Positions 1-9,788 are shown, counted from the first letter of the stretch. The stretch is DNA of 41,328 bases from UMGS1387 sp045540015 (GCA_045540015.1 JAZQGP010000027.1:1-41328); one strand, 5' to 3'. The notes: generated by a model not told the origin, from the sequence alone. Translations and numbers: made by a program.

Positions 1-1
1 C

Positions 2-1222
2 GGAGCAACAAGCACCGTATCATCTACAAAAGGTGACATTTCAATCAAGCTCACAATCGGCGAAAACAAGCTCTATAAGAACGGCGAAGAAAAAGCACTC
101 GACGTTCCCGGAATGATTGTTGATTCAAGAACTCTCGTTCCTGTAAGAGCAATTTCCGAAGCATATGAATGTGAAGTTGTATGGGAAGCAGATACAAGAA
201 CTGTTCTTATCACAACTCCTGCTGCTGAAGAAGTTCAGCCCGGCACTTTAATTAATGCAACTGCAGATGACGGTGAATTACATGGTCTTTACTGTGCAAA
301 CACTGACCAGAAGATAGAAATCGTTGAAGATCCTATCAATGCCGGAAATAAAGTATATATGCTTACTCCTTTGGTTGAAAAGGATCTCTGGAATTATGTA
401 TGGTTAGATGCTGACTTTGAAGCAGGCAAGAAGTATGTTGTTAAGTACGATGCACTTCTCGGTAAGGACGTTAAGGGAAATGATGTAGAAAAAACAACCG
501 TTAACGGTAACTTTATGTATGCGACAACAGATGCCCCAAGTGTAGGCAATCATCCTTGCGGTGGTGTTACGGCTAACATGACTGAATGGAAGCATTTTGA
601 AAAGATTGTTGAAATCCCTGCAAACTATGTTTACCAAAAAGGAACAAAGTTCGGTATTTACGCAGATCCTCTCCAGAACGATGTTTATGGCTTCAGAGCA
701 GGCGTAAGCCACTATCTTGACAATCTTTCCATTGCTGTTGCCACCGAGGAGGATGTTGCTGAAAATACATCCAAGAAAGAGGAAGCAGCAGTTGATACTT
801 CCAAGTTCAAGACTGTATACGAGCTCAAGTATGACAATGCTGAGGCTTTCGGTATCGGAAATGTAAATGACCTCACGACCGATGGCAAGATTGCAGGTGT
901 TTCTGCAACAAAGGATCCGACAATTACTACAAAAAAGAGTCTTGGCATTGATATCAGCAATGTAACTGCTATTAAGATTACATATAAGATTCCTAAGGGC
1001 GCGAAGTCTGAGATATTCTTTACTACAGCGGCTGATAACATGCTTGCTGAAAACAAGAAGTTCACTGTAGTTTCTACAACCGATGAGCTTGCAACCGTTG
1101 TTGTAGATACAACAAAGAACAGTGCATGGACAGGAACTCTCGGTCTGTTCAGATTAGACCCTGTTGTTGCAGAAGGTCAGGCATTTGAAGTAGTTTCGGT
1201 TGAATTCTGTACTGCTGAATAA
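2..1222 (+). CDS. Secreted/surface protein with copper amine oxidase N-terminal-like stalk domain, 5'-truncated
   Basis: The reading frame is open to the left edge, so the N-terminus is missing. The first ~75 visible residues match the copper-amine-oxidase N-terminal-like (stalk) domain: a 'KNGEEKALDVPG' strand pair, then 'IVDSRTLVPVRAISEAYECEVVWEADTR' split over 105-210, and 'VLITTP'. Two beta-rich modules follow. The first resembles a carbohydrate-binding jelly roll, with aromatic residues and 'YLDNLSIAV' at its end (to about nt 735); the second ends at the stop. In Clostridia such stalk domains sit on extracellular proteins, often with carbohydrate-binding or hydrolase modules. No catalytic domain is visible here; one could lie upstream. 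A hairpin terminator follows directly. Domain naming is confident; the biological role is unknown. Confidence 0.75.
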   Translation, partial: GATSTVSSTKGDISIKLTIGENKLYKNGEEKALDVPGMIVDSRTLVPVRAISEAYECEVVWEADTRTVLITTPAAEEVQPGTLINATADDGELHGLYCANTDQKIEIVEDPINAGNKVYMLTPLVEKDLWNYVWLDADFEAGKKYVVKYDALLGKDVKGNDVEKTTVNGNFMYATTDAPSVGNHPCGGVTANMTEWKHFEKIVEIPANYVYQKGTKFGIYADPLQNDVYGFRAGVSHYLDNLSIAVATEEDVAENTSKKEEAAVDTSKFKTVYELKYDNAEAFGIGNVNDLTTDGKIAGVSATKDPTITTKKSLGIDISNVTAIKITYKIPKGAKSEIFFTTAADNMLAENKKFTVVSTTDELATVVVDTTKNSAWTGTLGLFRLDPVVAEGQAFEVVSVEFCTAE

Positions 1223-1238
1223 TCCGAATAATTATCAT

Positions 1239-1273
1239 GACAGGATGTCGGTTGACGTCCTGTCTTTTTTTTT
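1239..1273 (+). terminator. Rho-independent terminator after the stalk-domain gene
   Basis: An 11-bp stem (GACAGGATGTC pairing with GACGTCCTGTC, one G-U pair) with a GGTT loop is followed by nine consecutive T residues. It separates the stalk-domain gene from cdaA. Confidence 0.9.
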
Positions 1274-1312
1274 ATTAAAATGTAAATATTTTTATTATTT
1301 GAAAAATACCTA

Positions 1313-1341
1313 TTCCAAATACAGACTATGTGTGATATACT
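1313..1341 (+). promoter_or_regulatory. Probable extended -10 promoter for the cdaA operon
   Basis: TATACT at 1336-1341 is preceded by TGA at 1333-1335, making an extended -10. The -35 region TTCCAA, 17 bp upstream, is weak. It lies 55 bp ahead of the cdaA start codon and after the upstream terminator. Confidence 0.5.
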
Positions 1342-1395
1342 AATATAAATAAATATATTATAAAGCATATATGCACGATTTAGGAGGCTGAGAAA

Positions 1396-2229
1396 ATGGA
1401 AGTATTAAAGAATATGTGGCTTTACATATTCAATCAGGTAACGGCACTTACGCTGTTTGATATACTTGATATTGCCATAGTCTCGGTTATATTTTATTAT
1501 GTTTTTAAATTTGTCCGTGACAGACGTGCAGGAAGGCTTGCAATAGGCATTATTTTTATACTTGTAATGTTGTTTCTCAGTGAAACGCTGAATATGCATG
1601 CACTTAATTTTTTGCTTCAGAATATAGTTCAAGTAGGAATAATCGGTCTTGTTATTGTTTTTCAGTCCGAGCTTCGTTCTTTCCTTGAAAAAATGGGTGG
1701 AAACTCAATAATAAGCGGTCTTAATAAGAAAAACGGCGGTTCTCATCAGAGTACAATGAAGTGCATTGAAAATGTTGTTGAAGCCTGTGTTGCTTTTTCT
1801 GAGGAAAAAACCGGTGCGCTTATTGTTTTTGAACGTACAACAAGGCTCGGAGATGTAATTAAAACGGGAACCGTTATAAACGCAGAACCTGATGTGTTCC
1901 TTATCAAGAATATTTTCTATAACAAAGCGCCACTTCATGACGGAGCGATGGTTGTCCGTGATAACAGGCTGTATGCGGCGGGATGCTTTCTTCCGTTATC
2001 TTCAAGCGAAAACATAATCAAGGATCTCGGAACACGCCACAGAGCGGCTATCGGCATGAGTGAAAACTCGGACAGTATAGTTGTCGTCGTGTCGGAGGAA
2101 ACAGGAATTATTTCAATTGCACGCGACGGCGATCTGACACGAAAGTATAATGAGGTAACTCTCAAAAATGCGCTTGCTGATTTTCTTATCGGTGAAGATC
2201 AAAAAACTGCTAAAAAGCATAAAAAGTAA
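1396..2229 (+). CDS. cdaA: Diadenylate cyclase CdaA (membrane-bound DAC)
   Basis: This enzyme condenses two ATP into cyclic di-AMP, the second messenger controlling potassium and osmolyte balance and cell-wall homeostasis in Firmicutes. The 277 residues match the usual CdaA length. Three hydrophobic segments lie in the first ~100 residues (for example 'IAIVSVIFYYVFKFV' and 'VGIIGLVIVFQ'). The cytoplasmic DAC/DisA_N domain follows, with the catalytic DGA motif ('LHDGAMVV', near residue 182) and the ATP-binding RHR motif ('TRHRAAIGMSE', near 213). An AGGAGG site precedes the ATG. The next gene is cdaR, as in most Firmicutes; the usual third gene glmM is not here. Confidence 0.95.
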   Translation: MEVLKNMWLYIFNQVTALTLFDILDIAIVSVIFYYVFKFVRDRRAGRLAIGIIFILVMLFLSETLNMHALNFLLQNIVQVGIIGLVIVFQSELRSFLEKMGGNSIISGLNKKNGGSHQSTMKCIENVVEACVAFSEEKTGALIVFERTTRLGDVIKTGTVINAEPDVFLIKNIFYNKAPLHDGAMVVRDNRLYAAGCFLPLSSSENIIKDLGTRHRAAIGMSENSDSIVVVVSEETGIISIARDGDLTRKYNEVTLKNALADFLIGEDQKTAKKHKK

Positions 2230-2262
2230 CTGTGCTGTGACACATGTAAAGGAGCGGAGAAG

Positions 2263-3336
2263 ATGAGTGAAAATAAATTTAGCCTTGGAAAAATCTTTGG
2301 CAACAGTTCGAAAACAAATAAATCGGACCTTGTTGCGAAAATACTTTCCATTGTTGCTGCAATTCTTCTTTGGTTTTATGTTATAGATGTGCAGACAACA
2401 CAGCATGAAAAGGAATTTTATGCCGTTCCTGTTGCAATTGAAAATTTCAGCGGAGAAAACGGACTCGACATCATTTCCGGGCGTAACAGCACAATTGATG
2501 TTACATTGCGCGGAACTAAGGCTCAGATAAATGCTCTTACGCTTTCTGATATCAATGCTGTTATTGATTTGTCGGACATTTATGAAACAGGAGAGTTCCC
2601 GCTTGAAGTCAGCGTATCTGTACCGTCGGGCGTTTCCGTTGTAAGTAAAAGCATAAGCTCGGTTATGGTAAGCATTGACAGAACCGTTGGTCGCTCTGTT
2701 CCTGTAGATAAGGATTTGTCGTTTATGCTTCCTGATTCATATGAACTCGGAGATATTTCTCTGTCACCCATGAGCGTATATATTGAAGGACCGCAAGACC
2801 TTGTTGACAGCGTTGAAAAAGGCGTTGTAAAGCTGGATTTGGGAACTGTCAATAATAAGGTTACTGCAAGAAGCGACATAATTCTTCTTGATAAAAACGG
2901 GAATGCAGTTGTAAGTCCGTATATTCGTAAAAAGGAAACTTCTGCTGAAATTACAATTCCTGTTATCAGAACTCTCAAAAAGAAAATTGAGCTTAACGAT
3001 ATCAGTGAGGGAATTGAATACGAGTGCACTGTCAGTCCTTCCGAAATTATGGTTAAGGGAAATGCCGCTACTGTTGAAGCAATTGGCAGCGTTATGACTG
3101 AACCGTTTGAGGTTACAAAGAGCGGAGTACTCAGCGTTCGTTTGTCTCTTCCTTCAGATGTCACGGCATATGATGCAAGCGGAAATGTTATTGCGGGAGT
3201 AGCTGTTACTGTTAAAAACGTACGTGAAATTGAAAAGCCTGAAGAAGTACAGGACGATGAGAGCAAAGCCAACAGTTCTGATGATAATGACAAGGAACAC
3301 AACAAGCGTGAAGGCAGAGATGGTGGAAACAAATGA
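2263..3336 (+). CDS. cdaR: CdaA regulatory protein CdaR (YbbR domains)
   Basis: A single-pass membrane protein whose extracytoplasmic YbbR domains modulate CdaA activity. After a short basic cytoplasmic segment, one transmembrane helix ('ILSIVAAILLWFYVI', about residues 28-43) leads into tandem beta-rich YbbR repeats, recognisable by recurring 'PV.V...' and 'SVYIEGP' strands with about 80-residue spacing. The C-terminus is acidic and low-complexity. AAAGGAGCGGAG precedes the ATG, 33 bp after cdaA. Its TGA overlaps the ATG of the next gene (ATGA), indicating translational coupling to the FAD-dependent dehydrogenase. Confidence 0.92.
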   Translation: MSENKFSLGKIFGNSSKTNKSDLVAKILSIVAAILLWFYVIDVQTTQHEKEFYAVPVAIENFSGENGLDIISGRNSTIDVTLRGTKAQINALTLSDINAVIDLSDIYETGEFPLEVSVSVPSGVSVVSKSISSVMVSIDRTVGRSVPVDKDLSFMLPDSYELGDISLSPMSVYIEGPQDLVDSVEKGVVKLDLGTVNNKVTARSDIILLDKNGNAVVSPYIRKKETSAEITIPVIRTLKKKIELNDISEGIEYECTVSPSEIMVKGNAATVEAIGSVMTEPFEVTKSGVLSVRLSLPSDVTAYDASGNVIAGVAVTVKNVREIEKPEEVQDDESKANSSDDNDKEHNKREGRDGGNK

Positions 3337-4949
3337 TGGTTTCTGAAAGTCTTGCAGTTGTCCGCAATATAAAAATTCCCTGTACCTTTGAAAAAGCAGA
3401 GGTTCTTGATAAAAGAGCAATGGAGAAAGCCGCCGGAGTTTTGAAAAAAGCCGGCATTTCTTCTTATCATGACAATCCTTTTATATACAAGAAGTCTATA
3501 GATGCAAGAAAAAAAGATGCTATTACGCTTATCTATTCTGTGGCAGTAAAGGTTTCTGATGCACAAGCAAAGTTAAATTTAAGCCATAAAGACATAGAGA
3601 TGCTTCATTTAACTAACCCCGTGTTTGAAAGCCGCAGGAAAAGACAGTTTCGTCCCGTTGTTGCAGGCTTTGGACCGTCCGGTATGTTCTGCGCTCTGGC
3701 GCTTGCAAGAGCCGGACTTTGTCCTGTTGTCATTGAACGCGGCGCGGATGTTGACACACGTGCAAAAAAAGTCAATGAATACTGGACACAGGGCAAACTT
3801 GATGAGAATACAAATGTTCAGTTCGGAGAAGGCGGAGCCGGAACTTTTTCCGATGGGAAGCTTGTTACGAGAATAAGTGATGAGCTGTGCTCATATGTTC
3901 TGTCGGAGCTTGTACATTTCGGAGCACCGCAGGAAATAACCTATCTTGCAAAGCCGCATATCGGAACTGACCTTCTTCGCGGGATAGTCAAAAGAATCCG
4001 CGAGGAAATAATTTCTCTAGGCGGTGAGGTTCATTTCTGCTGTCAGCTCAAAAAGGTGTGTTTTGATGCACTCGGCAAAGTGATGGGTGTTGAAGCTGAA
4101 AATCTCGGATATATTCAAACTGATGCTTTGTTTCTCTGTATCGGTCACAGTGCGAGAGATACCGTAAAAATGCTCATGAATGAGGGTGTGTGTGTTGCGG
4201 CAAAGCCATTTTCCGTAGGTGTTCGTGTTGAACATTTGCAGGAGGACATAGATGCTTCAATGTACGGTAAATTCGCCGGCGCTCCGGTGCTCTCTAAGGC
4301 GCAGTATACATTGTCAAAACGGTATGATAACAGAGCTGTATATTCGTTTTGTATGTGTCCGGGCGGCGTTGTTACTGCTTCTGCTTCGGTGAGTGATGAA
4401 ATAGTAACAAACGGAATGAGCTATTTTGCAAGAGACGGAAAGAATGCTAACAGCGCAATTGCGGTTTCCGTTAATGAGGATGACTTTGGCGGCACGGTTG
4501 AAGGCGCAATGATGTTTCAGAAAAATATAGAAACAAAGGCGTATACTCTTGGTAATTCCGCGGCTCCCATTCAGACGTTGGGAGACTTGTTTGATGATGT
4601 GTCAAAGAATGAGCCTTCTCGTATTTTGCCGACTTATACGGGAAAAACCGCTTTGTGTAAGGCATCGGACGTTTTTCCGTCATTTATAACAGAAGGGCTG
4701 AAAATTGGTTTTTCTTCTTTTGAGAGACAAATTAAGGGCTTTTCCTGCAGAGATGCAGTTCTTACAATGCCTGAAACACGAACATCTTCTCCCGTAAGAA
4801 TTCCAAGAGATGAAAAAAACATGTTTGCTAACGGTTTTGCAGGTCTTTACCCATGCGGTGAAGGTGCAGGCTATGCGGGAGGAATAACAAGTGCTGCGGT
4901 CGACGGACTACGTGCGGCACAGAGATATCTTTTTTCGGAGGATTTATGA
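3333..4949 (+). CDS. FAD-dependent dehydrogenase, COG2509-type
   Basis: The 538 residues fit the uncharacterised FAD-dependent dehydrogenase family common in Clostridia. An N-terminal ~90-residue domain is followed by a dinucleotide-binding motif with 'GFGPSGMFCALALARAG' near residue 112, ending in the acidic 'VIER'. Next come 'FGEGGAGTFSDGKL', characteristic of this family, and near the C-terminus 'GLYPCGEGAGYAGGITSAAVDG', the second FAD-contact region. The substrate is unknown. It overlaps cdaR by ATGA at its start and the RseC-like gene by ATGA at its end, so the three are probably co-translated. A link to c-di-AMP signalling is unproven. Confidence 0.85.
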   Translation: MMVSESLAVVRNIKIPCTFEKAEVLDKRAMEKAAGVLKKAGISSYHDNPFIYKKSIDARKKDAITLIYSVAVKVSDAQAKLNLSHKDIEMLHLTNPVFESRRKRQFRPVVAGFGPSGMFCALALARAGLCPVVIERGADVDTRAKKVNEYWTQGKLDENTNVQFGEGGAGTFSDGKLVTRISDELCSYVLSELVHFGAPQEITYLAKPHIGTDLLRGIVKRIREEIISLGGEVHFCCQLKKVCFDALGKVMGVEAENLGYIQTDALFLCIGHSARDTVKMLMNEGVCVAAKPFSVGVRVEHLQEDIDASMYGKFAGAPVLSKAQYTLSKRYDNRAVYSFCMCPGGVVTASASVSDEIVTNGMSYFARDGKNANSAIAVSVNEDDFGGTVEGAMMFQKNIETKAYTLGNSAAPIQTLGDLFDDVSKNEPSRILPTYTGKTALCKASDVFPSFITEGLKIGFSSFERQIKGFSCRDAVLTMPETRTSSPVRIPRDEKNMFANGFAGLYPCGEGAGYAGGITSAAVDGLRAAQRYLFSEDL

Positions 4950-5425
4950 GGGCTGAAGCGGTGGTGTTGAGTGTAAACGGAAATAAGGCTAAAGTTAAAT
5001 CAATAAGACAAAGCGCCTGCGCTTCGTGTGAAAACTGTGAAAGTAAAGCGCATTGCCATGCACAGCTTATTTTCGGAGATCAGGACAGCAGTATAGTAAC
5101 AGAGGTTTATAACACAGCCGGTGCAAAAACAGGCGACAGAGTGATGCTTGCTTCAAAAGGCGCAAATATACTTATGCTTTCAATGGCGGTGTTTGTTCTT
5201 CCGATTCTGTTTTCGGTGCTTTCTTATTTCGTTGCAATACGTTTTTTTGCAAGTGAGAATATGCCTGTTGTATTCCTTGCTGTGACATTTTTTGCATGTT
5301 TTGCACTGTGTGCATTTTTTTGTGATAAATATGCAAAAAAGAACCTTAAAACTGAGATAGTAAAAATTATTGAGGAGTGCGGAGAAGCTGACTCTTCCGC
5401 GGAAAATGATGATAAAGAGAACTAA
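4946..5425 (+). CDS. RseC/MucC-like (SoxR-reducing system) membrane protein
   Basis: A 159-residue protein with a Cys-rich N-terminal domain ('SACASCENCESKAHCHA', about residues 22-38), a beta-domain, then two transmembrane helices ('LMLSMAVFVLPILFSVLSYF' and 'VVFLAVTFFACFALCAFF'), and a charged tail. This is the RseC_MucC layout; in enterobacteria RseC acts with the Rsx system to reduce SoxR, and in Clostridia the role is unclear. The Cys cluster suggests an Fe-S or metal site. The start overlaps the preceding gene by ATGA and the end overlaps recJ by about 20 nt. Confidence 0.8.
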   Translation: MRAEAVVLSVNGNKAKVKSIRQSACASCENCESKAHCHAQLIFGDQDSSIVTEVYNTAGAKTGDRVMLASKGANILMLSMAVFVLPILFSVLSYFVAIRFFASENMPVVFLAVTFFACFALCAFFCDKYAKKNLKTEIVKIIEECGEADSSAENDDKEN

Positions 5426-7511
5426 TAACAGAACAATTTGGACAATAGGTGAGGTGTCAAAGGAAAAGACAAAGGAGCTTTCTGAGTCACTTCGCGTCTC
5501 GGAGTTTCTTGCAGGAGTACTTTTGTCAAAGGGGATAGATACTCCCGAAAAGGCAAACGTGTACCTTCACGGCTCATACGATATGCTCGGCGATCCGTTT
5601 TTGCTTTGCGATATGGACAAGGCGGTTTCAAGAATCAAGCAGGCAATCGGTAACAGAGAAAAAATACTTATATATGGAGACTACGATGTTGATGGAATAA
5701 CCTCAGTATCCGTTCTTTTCCGTTATCTTACGTTTAAAGGAGCAAACGTTTCTTACTATATTCCCGAACGTGTAAATGAGGGCTACGGTCTTAATGTTTC
5801 GGCAATTGACAAGTTTTGTGAAGAAGGCATAAAGCTCATAATCACTGTTGACAGCGGAATAACAGCTCACGAGGAAATTGAATATGCTGAAAGTGTCGGA
5901 CTTGATGTTGTAATAACAGACCACCACGAATGCCGTGAAATGCTTCCAAAGGCGTGTGCTGTTGTAAATCCGCACCGTCCTGACAACACGTATCCGTTTG
6001 GCGACCTTGCAGGCGTCGGCGTTGTGTTCAAGCTTGTCTGTGCACTTGAGAATAATAAAAATCTGCATACATTGTGTACAAAGTACAGTGATATTGTTTC
6101 TCTCGGCACGGTTGCTGATGTTATGCCGATTGTGGGTGAAAACAGAATTATAGTAAAAATGGGCTTGAAGCAGCTTGAGAATACAAAAAACATGGGACTT
6201 TCCGCACTTATTGAACAGAGCTTTTCTGAGCGCAATAAGGCAAAGAGAAAGAATCTGACAGCTTCTTCCATAGGATATACTCTTGCACCGCGTATAAACG
6301 CTGCAGGAAGAATAGGCGATGTAAATAAGGCTGTAAAGCTTCTTATTACCGAGAATAAGGCAGAAGCGGAGGAAATAGCATCATATCTTTGCGCCGTTAA
6401 CCGCGAAAGACAGCTCATTGAAAATAAGATTTTTGAAGAAGCACAGAAGATTATATCGTCAGTTGAGTACGAAGACAACACAAATGTTATTGTGTTAACC
6501 TCAGACTCATGGCATCTTGGCGTTATCGGAATAGTTGCTTCAAAAATAACCGAACGTTATAAGAAGCCGTCAATACTTATTTCAACCGACGGTGAAATAG
6601 GTAAGGGCTCGTGCAGAAGTGTAAGGGGCTTTAATATCAATGAGGCTCTCGGCGCGTGTGGTGACTTGCTTGTAAAATACGGTGGACATGAGCTTGCTGC
6701 AGGTCTTACAATTGATAAGTCAAATATTGATGAATTCAGACGCAAAATAAACGAATATGCTGCGGAGAACTTCGACTTTGATAATGTGTATAACTATATT
6801 GATGTTGATTTTGATATTGACCTTTCCGAGGTTACTATCGAACATGCAGTAGAAATACAAAGTCTTGAACCTTTCGGACTTATGAATCCGGTTCCGGTGT
6901 TCTGCATAAAAGATTGCCTTATAGAGGAAGTATACGCAATAGGAGAAGGAAAGCATACAAAGCTTATAATCAGTCAGAACGGTGAACGCATAACTGCGCT
7001 TTATTTTGGTATGTCGCCTGAAAACCTCGGCTTTTCCGAGGGCGATACCGCTGACTTTGCAGGTTGCATGGATATAAACGATTTCAGAGGAAATCTTTCG
7101 GTTCAGCTGCTTGTTAAGGATGTCAGAATGTGTAAGGCAGACAGAAACATGTATGAGGAGCAGTCGGGACTTTTCTATGACATAATGGATGCTAAGGCTA
7201 CGTGTCCTTCAGAGCATATTCCTTCGCTTTCAAGCTTTAAGGCATCTTTTCTGTACCTTAAGCGCGAATGCGGATATGACAGCTTCACTACAATAGATGT
7301 TCTTGGCGCTGCAAAACAGATAAGCCGTGAGTATTCTATGGATGTAAGTATGCTGAAGATGAACATAGAGCTTTGCGTATTTGAAGAAATGCAGCTTATA
7401 GAAATCGAAAGACTTGACGAAAATAACGTGAATGTAAAACTTAATAAAACTGATGCAAAGGTTAATCTTGATGAATCCGAGCTTCTTATCAGATTAAGAA
7501 GCGCTAAATGA
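5406..7511 (+). CDS. recJ: Single-stranded-DNA-specific exonuclease RecJ
   Basis: A 5'-3' single-strand exonuclease of recombination and mismatch repair. DHH-family motifs are visible: 'YGDYDVDGITSVSVLFRYL' (near residue 93), 'VDSGITAHEE', 'ITDHHECREMLP' (near 171), 'GVGVVFKL' and 'SLGTVADVMP'. The DHHA1 domain has 'SWHLGVIGIVASKITERY' and 'KYGGHELAAGLTI' (near 428). An OB-fold and an extra ~150-residue C-terminal extension follow. The frame is open back to a TTG at 5370, but the ATG pair at 5406/5409 gives a more typical N-terminus, so 5406 was chosen. It overlaps the RseC-like gene. Length about 702 residues. Confidence 0.92.
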   Translation: MMIKRTNNRTIWTIGEVSKEKTKELSESLRVSEFLAGVLLSKGIDTPEKANVYLHGSYDMLGDPFLLCDMDKAVSRIKQAIGNREKILIYGDYDVDGITSVSVLFRYLTFKGANVSYYIPERVNEGYGLNVSAIDKFCEEGIKLIITVDSGITAHEEIEYAESVGLDVVITDHHECREMLPKACAVVNPHRPDNTYPFGDLAGVGVVFKLVCALENNKNLHTLCTKYSDIVSLGTVADVMPIVGENRIIVKMGLKQLENTKNMGLSALIEQSFSERNKAKRKNLTASSIGYTLAPRINAAGRIGDVNKAVKLLITENKAEAEEIASYLCAVNRERQLIENKIFEEAQKIISSVEYEDNTNVIVLTSDSWHLGVIGIVASKITERYKKPSILISTDGEIGKGSCRSVRGFNINEALGACGDLLVKYGGHELAAGLTIDKSNIDEFRRKINEYAAENFDFDNVYNYIDVDFDIDLSEVTIEHAVEIQSLEPFGLMNPVPVFCIKDCLIEEVYAIGEGKHTKLIISQNGERITALYFGMSPENLGFSEGDTADFAGCMDINDFRGNLSVQLLVKDVRMCKADRNMYEEQSGLFYDIMDAKATCPSEHIPSLSSFKASFLYLKRECGYDSFTTIDVLGAAKQISREYSMDVSMLKMNIELCVFEEMQLIEIERLDENNVNVKLNKTDAKVNLDESELLIRLRSAK

Positions 7512-7532
7512 TTCCGATAAGGCGGTGATAAA

Positions 7533-9788
7533 ATGGCAAACAGAGGCAGCTTTGAAGAACTCAAATCTTACCTTTCAGCTAACGAAAAAAAATATGATAT
7601 AGAAAAAATCCAGGGCGCATATGAGTATGCAAAGGAGCTTCATGAGGGACAGTTCAGAAAGTCAGGAGAGCCGTATATTTCTCATCCGCTGTCGGTTGCG
7701 TGTATTGTTGCAACGTTAAGACTTGACACAGATTCGATTTGTGCTGCGCTTCTTCATGATATACTTGAAGACTGTAAGGATAAAACCAGCGTTGAAGAAA
7801 TAAATACAAGATTCGGTTCTGTCGTTGCCGAGCTTGTAGAGGGTCTTACAAAGCTACCGAAGGTTATGTTTGAGGATAAGGAAGAGGCGAGTATTGAAAA
7901 CACCCGTAAGCTCTTTCTTGCCATGAACCATGATATACGCGTTATATTTATTAAATTTGCCGACAGACTTCATAACATGAGAACGCTTGATGCAAAGAGC
8001 GAAATAAGTCAACGTTCGATTGCACTTGAAACCATGCATCTTTATGCACCGCTTGCGCATAGGCTCGGTGTTCAAAAGATAAAGACAGAGCTTGAAAACC
8101 TTGCACTAAAGTATCTTGATCCAATAGGACATGACGAGGTGCGTCAGGATATCGAAAGAAAATTCGGACAGAATAAGGGCTTTCTTGATCAGGCAAAGCA
8201 GAGTGTTTCCGAAAAGCTTGAGGAAGTAGGAATTAGGTATAAGCTTGAAGGCCGTGTAAAGTCCATATACAGCATCTATAAAAAGATGTATAATCAGAAT
8301 AAGAGCTTTGATGAGATATACGACTTTTACGCTATAAGAATAATCGTTGATTCAGAACTTGAATGTTATACCGTTCTGGGTATTATCCACGAAATGTTCA
8401 ATCTTATGCCGGGCAGATTCAAAGACTATATTTCAACGCCGAAGCCCAACATGTACCGTTCGCTGCATACAACCGTTATCGGTAAACGAGGAATTCCGTT
8501 TGAGGTTCAGATAAGGACATGGGATATGCATGCTGTTGCTGAATACGGTATTGCGGCTCATTGGATGTATAAATCGGGTGAGGTTGATAAGGAGAATATT
8601 TCAGAAAAGCTTGAGTGGATCAGAAACCTTATTGAAAACGATACGGATGTTGCCGATGCCGACGACTTTTTCAGACCGCTGAAAATCGATCTTTACGAGG
8701 ATGAAATATTTGTATTCACCCCAAAAGGTGACGTAAAGAGCTTGCCTCACGGCTCAAATCCGATTGACTTTGCATATGCAATTCATTCTGCCGTCGGAAA
8801 TAAGATGGTTGGAGCTAAGGTAAACGGTGTTATTGTGCCGATTGACACCGTGCTTCAGACAGCAGATATTTGTGAGATTGTTACTTCAAGCTCAACAAGA
8901 GGGCCAAGCCGCGACTGGATAAAGATGGTTAAAACCTCCGAAGCCAGAAACAAAATCCGACAGTGGTTCAAAAAAGAAAAGCGCGATGAGAATATCATTG
9001 AAGGTAAAAATGAGATTGACAGAGAGCTCAGACGAATCGGTGCCGGAAATCTTACTGATGCTCAGAAGAATGAAATTGTATATAATGTCACAAAACGTAT
9101 AGGTTTTGCGGATATTGACGATATATATAACAATCTCGGCTATGGCGGTCTTACAATGGGTAAGATTGCAAAGAAACTCAAGGATGAAGCCGAAAAGCTC
9201 ATGGAAAGCCTTACGCCTAAAGAGCTTACAAATCCTATAGAAGATATTGTAACTGATAAGACTAAACAGGCTGAAACCAAACGTGCAAAGGACAAAGAAC
9301 AGGGAGCAATTCAGAGTGTTGTTGTTGACAGTCTTGATAACTGTCAGGTCAGATTTGCAAAGTGCTGTAATCCTCTGCCTGGAGACAGCATTATAGGCTT
9401 TGTTACTCGAGGTTTCGGGGTATCTGTTCATAAGTACGACTGTCCCAATGCAAAAGCGGGTCTTTTAAAAGAAGAAGAAAAGGACAGATGGGTAACCGTT
9501 CGCTGGTCGAGACGTTCTCTTGAACAAGGGGATAATGTCAGTGGCTCATTTGATGCACTTTTGCAGGTTTATGCTCATAATTCATTTGAGGTCTTTGCGG
9601 ATATTACGGCTGTGTTTGCCGATATGAGAGTTCCTGTTCATACAATGAATTCAAAGGTTACTGCAAACGACACTATGATTATAAATCTTACAATTTCATG
9701 CCGAAACACAGCGCATGTAAACACAATTATAGCACGTATTAAAAAGGTAAAGAACGTGCTTGACGTAACGAGAGGATATTCTTCATGA
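7533..9788 (+). CDS. relA: RelA/SpoT-type (p)ppGpp synthetase/hydrolase
   Basis: A bifunctional stringent-response enzyme of 751 residues, the normal length for long RSH proteins. In order: an HD hydrolase domain ('ISHPLSVACIVA', 'AALLHDILEDC', 'FADRLHNMRTL'); a synthetase domain ('YDFYAIRIIV', 'GRFKDYISTPKPNMYRSLHT', 'FEVQIRTWDMHAVAEYGIAAHW'); a TGS domain ('IFVFTPKGDVKSLPHGSNPID'-type region, from about residue 393); a Cys-containing zinc-finger-like segment ('RFAKCCNPLPGD', 'YDCPNA'); and a C-terminal ACT domain. Both active sites look intact. AAGGCGG precedes the ATG. Its TGA overlaps the dtd start. Confidence 0.96.
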   Translation: MANRGSFEELKSYLSANEKKYDIEKIQGAYEYAKELHEGQFRKSGEPYISHPLSVACIVATLRLDTDSICAALLHDILEDCKDKTSVEEINTRFGSVVAELVEGLTKLPKVMFEDKEEASIENTRKLFLAMNHDIRVIFIKFADRLHNMRTLDAKSEISQRSIALETMHLYAPLAHRLGVQKIKTELENLALKYLDPIGHDEVRQDIERKFGQNKGFLDQAKQSVSEKLEEVGIRYKLEGRVKSIYSIYKKMYNQNKSFDEIYDFYAIRIIVDSELECYTVLGIIHEMFNLMPGRFKDYISTPKPNMYRSLHTTVIGKRGIPFEVQIRTWDMHAVAEYGIAAHWMYKSGEVDKENISEKLEWIRNLIENDTDVADADDFFRPLKIDLYEDEIFVFTPKGDVKSLPHGSNPIDFAYAIHSAVGNKMVGAKVNGVIVPIDTVLQTADICEIVTSSSTRGPSRDWIKMVKTSEARNKIRQWFKKEKRDENIIEGKNEIDRELRRIGAGNLTDAQKNEIVYNVTKRIGFADIDDIYNNLGYGGLTMGKIAKKLKDEAEKLMESLTPKELTNPIEDIVTDKTKQAETKRAKDKEQGAIQSVVVDSLDNCQVRFAKCCNPLPGDSIIGFVTRGFGVSVHKYDCPNAKAGLLKEEEKDRWVTVRWSRRSLEQGDNVSGSFDALLQVYAHNSFEVFADITAVFADMRVPVHTMNSKVTANDTMIINLTISCRNTAHVNTIIARIKKVKNVLDVTRGYSS

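Noticed and set aside
2580..3566. A 328-codon minus-strand ORF opposite cdaR
   Set aside because: It lies antisense to a well-supported gene, has no ribosome binding site and reads as low-complexity Ser/Leu/Thr sequence.
5867..6481. A 204-codon minus-strand ORF opposite recJ
   Set aside because: Antisense shadow of conserved DHH-domain codons; no protein family features.
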